A stretch of 11,824 nucleotides of DNA from Novosphingobium sp. (GTDB lineage Bacteria; Pseudomonadota; Alphaproteobacteria; Sphingomonadales; Sphingomonadaceae), in assembly GCA_027490345.1 (NCBI GenBank), contig JAIXYF010000360.1, forward strand, positions 1-11,824, written 5' to 3'. The notes below the pieces were generated by a model. It worked only from the letters and a program-made list of their open reading frames with translations, ran no database searches and had not been told where the DNA came from. Shown piece by piece: positions 7,276-11,824 of this stretch. Numbering within the stretch: the stretch's first letter is position 1; each line of letters begins with the position of its first letter. A program made the translations under genes and the position numbers.

Positions 7276-8635
7276 ATCCGGTGGCGATCAGCCGATCGAG
7301 CGAGCGGCGCGCAGCGGCCAGAATGTGCGCGCGCGGGGTCTGAACAAGGTCTGCGCCGCGCACGACCGGGCGCCCTTCCACAAACAGATCGCGCACCCCG
7401 GCAGGCGGTGCGAGCACCAGCCCCGCCACCAAATCCCACGCGCCCGTCGAGGCCACATCGGCCATGTCCCACACCGCCACATCGGCGCGCAGGCCCGGCT
7501 TGAGCTGGCCCAGATCGCTCCGCCCCAGCACCGCCGCGCCGCCGCGCGTCGCCAGCCGCAGCGCTTCGCGCGCGGCAAAGGCGGTCGCGCCGTGCGTCAC
7601 GCGCTGCAGCAGCATCGCCTGCCGCGCTTCGCCCAAGAGGTTCGCCGTATCGTTGGAGGCCGAACCATCCACCCCCAGCCCCACCGGAACGCCTGCATCG
7701 ACCATCGCGCGCACCGGCGCGACGCCCGAACCAAGCCGGCAGTTCGAACCCGGACAATGCGCCACCCCCGTGCGCGTGCGCGCAAACAGGTCGATCTCGC
7801 CGGCATCCAACTGCACGCAGTGCGCATGCCACACATCCGGCCCGGTCCAGCCGAGGTCTTCGGCAAATTGCCCCGGTCGGCAGCCGAACCGTTCGAGGCT
7901 GAACGCCACGTCATCGGTATCCTCGGCCAGATGGGTGTGAAGCATCACGCCCTTGTCGCGCGCCAGCAGCGCGGCATCGCGCATCAGTTCGCGGCTGACC
8001 GAGAACGGCGAGCAGGGGGCCACGCCCACGCGCACCATCGCCCCGTCAGCACCATCATGGAACCGGTCGATCACGCGGATGCAATCAGCGAGGATCGCAT
8101 CTTCGCGCTCGACCAGGCTGTCCGGCGGCAACCCGCCCGCACTTTGCCCCACACTCATGCTGCCGCGCGTGGCGTGAAAGCGCATCCCGATCCCGGCGGC
8201 AGCATGGATCGTGTCGTCCAGCGTCACCCCGTTCGGAAACAAATACAGGTGATCCGAAGTCAGCGTGCAGCCCGAGAGCGCCAGTTCCGCCAACCCCAGC
8301 TGCGTGGCGGCAAACACATCATCGGGCGTATAGCGCGCCCATATCGGATAGAGCCGACCCAGCCAGCCGAACAGAGAAGCCTCGGTCGCACTTGGCACCG
8401 CGCGGGTCAGGGTCTGGTACAAATGGTGGTGCGTGTTGATCAGGCCCGGCGTCACCACGCAGCCCACCGCCTCGATGATCACATCGGCATGCCCGGCCAG
8501 CGGCGCCAACTCGGCAGTGGTCCCGACCGCAAGGATCACGCCATCGCGCAAGGCCACCGCGCCGCCAGCGATCTCGCTCCCCGCATCGTCCATGACGGCC
8601 ACGACCGCTGCATTTCGGATCAGCGTCAGCGCCAT
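7274..8635 (-). CDS. 8-oxoguanine deaminase-like metal-dependent amidohydrolase (AtzA/TrzN subgroup)
   Basis: A 453-residue cytosolic amidohydrolase. It most resembles the 8-oxoguanine deaminases (Pseudomonas PA0142 type), which convert 8-oxoguanine to urate and ammonia. Seen: VTPGLINTHHHLYQTLTRAV (61-80) with metal ligands His69 and His71, MLHTHLAED (231-239) with His235 and catalytic Glu238, WHAHCV (269-274) with His270/His272, and GVDGSASND (321-329) with Asp323. The full set needed for a one-metal active site is therefore present. The sequence after the HxH motif, HLYQTLTRA, differs from the HAPQ type of true guanine deaminases. The start ATG at 8635 is twelve bases after the NUP stop; the stop overlaps the ribosome-binding site of the permease. 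Surrounding purine genes support a purine substrate. Other members of this subgroup deaminate isoxanthopterin, isocytosine or triazines, so the exact substrate is likely but not proven. Confidence 0.88.
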   Translation of the reverse strand: MALTLIRNAAVVAVMDDAGSEIAGGAVALRDGVILAVGTTAELAPLAGHADVIIEAVGCVVTPGLINTHHHLYQTLTRAVPSATEASLFGWLGRLYPIWARYTPDDVFAATQLGLAELALSGCTLTSDHLYLFPNGVTLDDTIHAAAGIGMRFHATRGSMSVGQSAGGLPPDSLVEREDAILADCIRVIDRFHDGADGAMVRVGVAPCSPFSVSRELMRDAALLARDKGVMLHTHLAEDTDDVAFSLERFGCRPGQFAEDLGWTGPDVWHAHCVQLDAGEIDLFARTRTGVAHCPGSNCRLGSGVAPVRAMVDAGVPVGLGVDGSASNDTANLLGEARQAMLLQRVTHGATAFAAREALRLATRGGAAVLGRSDLGQLKPGLRADVAVWDMADVASTGAWDLVAGLVLAPPAGVRDLFVEGRPVVRGADLVQTPRAHILAAARRSLDRLIATG

Positions 8636-8636
8636 C

Positions 8637-8651
8637 TCAGCGGCAATTCAT
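8637..8651 (-). other. Four-codon mini-ORF (Met-Asn-Cys-Arg) bridging the nucleosidase and deaminase genes
   Basis: The ATG at 8651-8649 overlaps the nucleosidase stop as ATGA and reads four codons to a TGA at 8639-8637, one base before the deaminase ATG at 8635. Its length equals that of the mini-ORFs in the 957-1012 repeat, but the sequence is unrelated. It may be chance, or it may hand ribosomes on to the deaminase start, which has no strong Shine-Dalgarno sequence of its own. Confidence 0.3.
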
Positions 8652-9763
8652 TTCGGCGGCGCCGGACCAAAGCGGGCCCAGTCGCCGGTAATCACATCCA
8701 CAACTTTGCCGCCCACTGTGTAGAGGCTCTCCAGCGCAACCGTCATCCCGGCATAGCCCTGGTTCTCGCTCAGAAGATACGTTGCGGCATCCACGCCCGG
8801 CGGCGGCATCGTGAAATTGCTCGCGGCGCGCAGCACCAGCACCCGGTCGCGGTCTGCGCGGCCGACCTTGGTGAGGTATTCGATGGATTGGAACGTGCCC
8901 GTTTCCTCCATCGCGGAGGTGACGAACTCGCCCTTGCCGCGTGTCCAGAATGTCGTCCAGTCGTTCGCCCACTGGTTCATTTTCGCACCATGCCAGAAGG
9001 TCATGGCCGCCAGATTGTCGCCCTTGAGCACGAACGGCGGCTTCTGGGCATTGGGATAGCCGGCAAAGGCCTTGCGCGCCTCGGCCATGCGCGGATCATC
9101 GGGCAGCGCGATGTCCTTGGTCAGCGTATAAGCCCAATCCTGCAGCGCGGGATTGAGCTCGAACATCTCGCCATTGGCGGGCTCCAGCGGCGTGGGGTCC
9201 ATCGGCCCCTTGCTGTGGAGCGCGAAATAGCCGTTAGTCCACGCGGTCGGGATTTCGCGCGCATCGATCTCATGCGCTATGTCGCCATCGATCAGATAGC
9301 GTGCCCAGGCGGCGGAACCGACCGAGGCGTCTTCCGGATCGATCCCGGCAATCCCCGCTACCAGCCAATAGGCCTTGGAAAGATCGAGCCGCTCATCCAG
9401 CCCCAGCGCCAGCGCCGCCGTGGCCGATTTGATCGAACCCATGCCCGTCACCATGGCCAGCACGCCGGTTTGCGGATCATAGGCCAGATCATGCCAGCCT
9501 TGCGGAAAGGGAAGTGTTTCGGTCAGGTTGCGGCGCTCTTTCCAGAGCTGGAATTCGCCCGGCTTGTCGCCCGTGTCCTTGCCGATCTCGAACATGGTGA
9601 CAACGACCACGCGCACCGGAAGCTTGGCCGCGCAGGGCCGCGCGGGCACGCAGGCCCGAACCGCCGCAAGCGTCGCCGCATCGGCAACCGGCGCGGCCAG
9701 TGCAGAAGCAGCAGCGCCGAAAAGGCCCGCGGCAAGGATTGCGTGGCGTAGCAAAGCGAACAT
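8648..9763 (-). CDS. Exported NUP-family purine nucleosidase ('purine nucleoside permease' family, PF06516)
   Basis: A 371-residue protein with a Sec signal peptide (MFALLRHAILAAGLFGAAAS, cleavage near ALA-A at 23/24). The mature part matches the NUP family, named for the Candida NUP protein but built on the nucleoside phosphorylase fold: VVTMFEIGKDTGD (54-66), WLVAGIAGIDPEDASVGSAA (133-152), IDGDIAHEIDAREIP (158-172), MEETG (285-289) and VLRAASNFTMPPPG (310-323). I therefore read it as a periplasmic nucleosidase, not a membrane permease; there are no internal membrane helices. Glu286 and Asn316 stand where MTA nucleosidases have Glu and Asp. The start at 9763 has AGAAGG about ten bases upstream and puts the signal peptide at the N-terminus. 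An in-frame ATG at 9844 overlaps the receptor stop (TGATG) and would add 27 residues. It lies between the receptor and deaminase genes, as expected for the first processing step after outer-membrane uptake. Confidence 0.88.
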   Translation of the reverse strand: MFALLRHAILAAGLFGAAASALAAPVADAATLAAVRACVPARPCAAKLPVRVVVVTMFEIGKDTGDKPGEFQLWKERRNLTETLPFPQGWHDLAYDPQTGVLAMVTGMGSIKSATAALALGLDERLDLSKAYWLVAGIAGIDPEDASVGSAAWARYLIDGDIAHEIDAREIPTAWTNGYFALHSKGPMDPTPLEPANGEMFELNPALQDWAYTLTKDIALPDDPRMAEARKAFAGYPNAQKPPFVLKGDNLAAMTFWHGAKMNQWANDWTTFWTRGKGEFVTSAMEETGTFQSIEYLTKVGRADRDRVLVLRAASNFTMPPPGVDAATYLLSENQGYAGMTVALESLYTVGGKVVDVITGDWARFGPAPPK

Positions 9764-9797
9764 GGAGAAAATGCCTTCTTCGGGAAACGGAGGCGGC

Positions 9798-9830
9798 GCA
9801 GGAAGCGGCACGCAAGGCACCGCTCCCTGC
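9798..9830 (-). promoter_or_regulatory. Strong intercistronic RNA hairpin after the receptor gene
   Basis: In leftward RNA, GCAGGGAGCGG (9830-9820) pairs with CCGCTTCCTGC (9808-9798) over eleven base pairs including one G-U. Three weaker inner pairs leave a five-base loop. No U-run follows, so it is not a classical intrinsic terminator. Placed between a receptor gene and enzyme genes, it could stabilise the receptor's 3' end, stop exonucleases, or allow partial read-through, lowering downstream expression. The pairing is seen; the role is inferred. Confidence 0.6.
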
Positions 9831-9843
9831 CCACATCCGGTCA

Positions 9844-11824
9844 TCAGAACTTGTAGACGACCGAGGCCTGCCAGTTGCGCGGACGTTCGGGCAGCGCAAT
9901 CGTGGCACCGAACAGCTCGGTGAAGTTGGCGCGGAAGTACTTCGCGTCGGTCGCGTTCTTCACCACGGCCCGGAACAGCCACGGCCCGGTGGTGAAAGAG
10001 GCACTCAGGTCCACCAGCGTGTAAGCCGGAAGACGGACCACCTGCGACTGGCCCGAAAACACCGACGGCACGTGCGAAATGCTGCCCGCGAAAGCGAGGC
10101 CGTTGTCAAACGAGTAGGTCGCGGTGGCCGAATAGAGATCTTCCGGAATACCTGCACGGCGTGAGGCGGCAGCATTGGGGATCGGCACGAGACCGATCGG
10201 CTGACCGCCGAGGAACAGCGCCGGGTTGATACCCTTCAGATCCTCGATCCCGAAGAAGCTGAACAGCGAGCCATCGCCGATCGCGGTCAGGTTTTCCACG
10301 CGGGTCTTGGTGTAGTTGGCCGAAAGCAGGAAATGCTTGTTGACCGACCAGCGCAGCTCGGCCTCGATGCCCTTGGTTTCCACCGCCTGGTTGGTCACGA
10401 TGGCCTGCGCGTTGCGGTCAACGCGGGTCTGCTTGTAGACCGAAACCGCCGCATAGAGGCGGTTGTTCAGGAAGCTGCCCTTGATCCCGCCTTCATAAAG
10501 CTTGGAGGCGCTGATGAACGCGCCCGATAGCGCATCGCCCGGTGTGACTTCGGCGCCCTGCCCCGCAATGATCGTCGATTGGCGCGAAATCGTGACATAG
10601 GGGATCAGGCCAAACGGCAGGCGGTAGTTGGCGCTGGCCGACCACGACCAGCCGCCCTTCGACGTATCTGCAGAGCGCGCGCTGCCGGGATTTTCAAGCT
10701 TGGCAGCAATATCGCGGGTCTTCACGCTGACATGGTCGTAGCGCGCGCCCAGCGTGAGATCGAGACCGAAGTTGAAATCAAGATTGGCAAGGCCGGCCAT
10801 GCCGAGGTCGGTGTAATGCCCTTCTTGGTAGTTCGCATAGTCGCAGTCGCACTCGGTCGAGAGCAGCCGATCGGACAGCGCGTTGTAGCCCTTGGTCAGG
10901 TCTACGCGGTTAAAATACTCATAAACAAAGTCATCGCCATGATTGAAGTTGGTATAACGGATGGATGGCGAGACCTGAAATGAGAACTTGCCAATGTCGC
11001 TCTTGAATGTCTTGGCAACAACAATGCGATCTTCGATAACATAGGAATCGTGGAACTGAGAGAAGCCATACTGGTTCTCATTAATGTTCCGGTAGCCGTC
11101 ATAGAACAGCTGGTTCTTGATCTCGAGGTCGTTGCCCGCATCGAAGATCAGGTCGATGTAGGCGGTGTTGGCCACGTTGTTGAGCTTGTCGTCCTCGGCG
11201 GTCAGCGTGTTGCGCCGGCTCAGCTTGGCCGTCCCCACGTTGGACAGGGTCATCGCCGGGTTGGTGAAGCAGGCAGCCGTGATCGACGAAGCGAACGGGT
11301 TGCCGCCGCAGGCGAACCCGCCAAACGGCCCGAGATTGCCGGCTGCGGCTTCGGCGGCAGAGATCTGGCCATCGCCGCTGGTATCGAGCGGCTGCGCCTC
11401 GCCGGTGATGTAATTGCCGTTGTCGACCAAATCTTGCGTCAGGCGGTTCCAGCCGCCGTTCTGCTGGCCCTTGAAGTTGTGGTGCATGCCGCCGAACTCA
11501 AGCCGCAGATTGGGCGCAAGATCGGTGTCGAAGGCCGCCTGCAGGATTGTCTGGCGGGTCGACATGTTGCGGTAGTAGCTGCCCGAGTCTTCGACCTGCG
11601 CATAAAGGCTGTAGCCGAATTCCTGAGTGCCAAGCTTGGCGGGGCCGCGCACCTGCGCGCTCAGCACGTTGCGCGCCCAGCTGCCGCTTGTGTAGGAAAG
11701 CTGGCCTTCGGGCGTGCCGAGGAATTTGCCACCCGCCGCACGCGCCGTCAGCGGCACGAAGTTCATGTAGCCGCCGGTCTTAGAAGGGCCATAGATCGGC
11801 GAGGCTGGGCCGCGCACGATGTCG
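9844..11824 (-). CDS. TonB-dependent outer-membrane receptor, 5' end cut by window (putative purine nucleoside uptake)
   Basis: About 660 C-terminal residues of a TonB-dependent receptor; the signal peptide, TonB box and most of the plug lie beyond the window. The frame enters with DIVRGPASPIYGPSKTGGYM, the end-of-plug VxRGPxSxxYG motif, then runs through alternating aromatic beta-strand sequence to KNATDAKYFRANFTELFG (620-637, numbered from the Val of VRG) and RPRNWQASVVYKF. The terminal Phe is the usual outer-membrane assembly signal. An extracellular segment holds DTSGDGQISAAE (145-156), a perfect EF-hand loop pattern, followed by Cys170 and Cys183, which may form a disulfide. A Cys/Asp cluster TECDCD sits at 321-326. 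About 180 bases (10921-11100) are strikingly less GC-rich than the rest. The ATGA-like junction TGATG overlaps a start in frame with the NUP gene. Family is certain; nucleoside or purine specificity is inferred only from neighbours. Confidence 0.93.
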   Translation of the reverse strand, partial: DIVRGPASPIYGPSKTGGYMNFVPLTARAAGGKFLGTPEGQLSYTSGSWARNVLSAQVRGPAKLGTQEFGYSLYAQVEDSGSYYRNMSTRQTILQAAFDTDLAPNLRLEFGGMHHNFKGQQNGGWNRLTQDLVDNGNYITGEAQPLDTSGDGQISAAEAAAGNLGPFGGFACGGNPFASSITAACFTNPAMTLSNVGTAKLSRRNTLTAEDDKLNNVANTAYIDLIFDAGNDLEIKNQLFYDGYRNINENQYGFSQFHDSYVIEDRIVVAKTFKSDIGKFSFQVSPSIRYTNFNHGDDFVYEYFNRVDLTKGYNALSDRLLSTECDCDYANYQEGHYTDLGMAGLANLDFNFGLDLTLGARYDHVSVKTRDIAAKLENPGSARSADTSKGGWSWSASANYRLPFGLIPYVTISRQSTIIAGQGAEVTPGDALSGAFISASKLYEGGIKGSFLNNRLYAAVSVYKQTRVDRNAQAIVTNQAVETKGIEAELRWSVNKHFLLSANYTKTRVENLTAIGDGSLFSFFGIEDLKGINPALFLGGQPIGLVPIPNAAASRRAGIPEDLYSATATYSFDNGLAFAGSISHVPSVFSGQSQVVRLPAYTLVDLSASFTTGPWLFRAVVKNATDAKYFRANFTELFGATIALPERPRNWQASVVYKF
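11350..11385 (-). other. EF-hand-type calcium loop encoded inside the receptor
   Basis: The twelve residues D-T-S-G-D-G-Q-I-S-A-A-E fit the canonical EF-hand loop: acidic or polar ligands at 1, 3, 5 and 9, Gly at 6, Ile at 8 and Glu at 12. The segment lies between predicted beta-strands in a long insert, so it should face outward, where calcium is available. A flanking helix pair is not obvious; a single dockerin-like loop is possible. Confidence 0.6.

Noticed and set aside
7112..9751. Very long plus-strand open frame (879 codons) opposite the nucleosidase, deaminase and permease genes
   Set aside because: Its product is Arg/His/Gln-rich with no recognisable domain, and it lies antisense to genes with intact catalytic motifs. 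Such stop-poor shadow frames are expected in high-GC DNA.
8648..9763. Reading the NUP-family protein as a membrane permease, as the family name implies
   Set aside because: Apart from the signal peptide it has no membrane-spanning helices, and it shows nucleosidase-fold motifs (GIAG, MEETG, RAASN).

Overview
The window is GC-rich (roughly two thirds GC by eye) and every gene I can support reads leftward on the minus strand, so gene order runs from high to low coordinates. The high GC, a TonB-dependent receptor next to exported nucleosidases, and the codon use suggest an alphaproteobacterium, most likely a sphingomonad (Novosphingobium or Sphingobium type). That placement is inference from gene content.

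Layout in transcription order: (1) a TonB-dependent outer-membrane receptor, 5' end cut by the window edge (9844-11824); (2) an exported purine nucleosidase of the NUP family (8648-9763); (3) an 8-oxoguanine-deaminase-like amidohydrolase (7274-8635); (4) a nucleobase permease of the NAT/xanthine-uracil branch of NCS2 (5845-7260); (5) a bile-acid:sodium-symporter-like carrier whose last ~40 residues look like an AtzG/HpxX (DUF4089) helper protein (4597-5751); (6) an AtzE/HpxY-like amidase (3266-4600); (7) an AzgA-type purine permease (1926-3269); (8) a second exported nucleosidase of the MTA/SAH-nucleosidase fold (1003-1929); (9) a gamma-glutamyltransferase-fold protein resembling the oxamate amidohydrolase HpxW, 3' end cut by the window edge (1-961). 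Junctions are very tight: three 4-base ATGA overlaps, one TGATG relay and gaps of 12-13 bases. Only two gaps exceed 50 bases: 80 bases after the receptor, holding a strong hairpin, and 93 bases after the NAT permease. One long transcript, with its promoter upstream of the window, is plausible.

Read together, the genes describe a purine nucleoside salvage and breakdown route spanning the envelope. The receptor would import substrate across the outer membrane. The two periplasmic nucleosidases would release the bases, and the permeases would carry bases inward. The deaminase would feed the oxidised-purine/urate level, and the AtzE/AtzG-like and HpxW-like enzymes would act at the oxalurate/oxamate end of urate nitrogen recovery. 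The genes for the middle of that pathway (urate oxidation, allantoin and allantoate steps) are not in the window. Substrates are inferred from families and context.

The most unusual structure is a 14-base tandem repeat (957-1012) between the last two genes. Each unit carries a TGATG stop/start overlap, so the repeat forms a chain of three four-codon mini-ORFs leading to the final gene's start. I see no tRNA, rRNA, CRISPR array, insertion sequence or phage gene. The long plus-strand open frames are shadows of the minus-strand genes.
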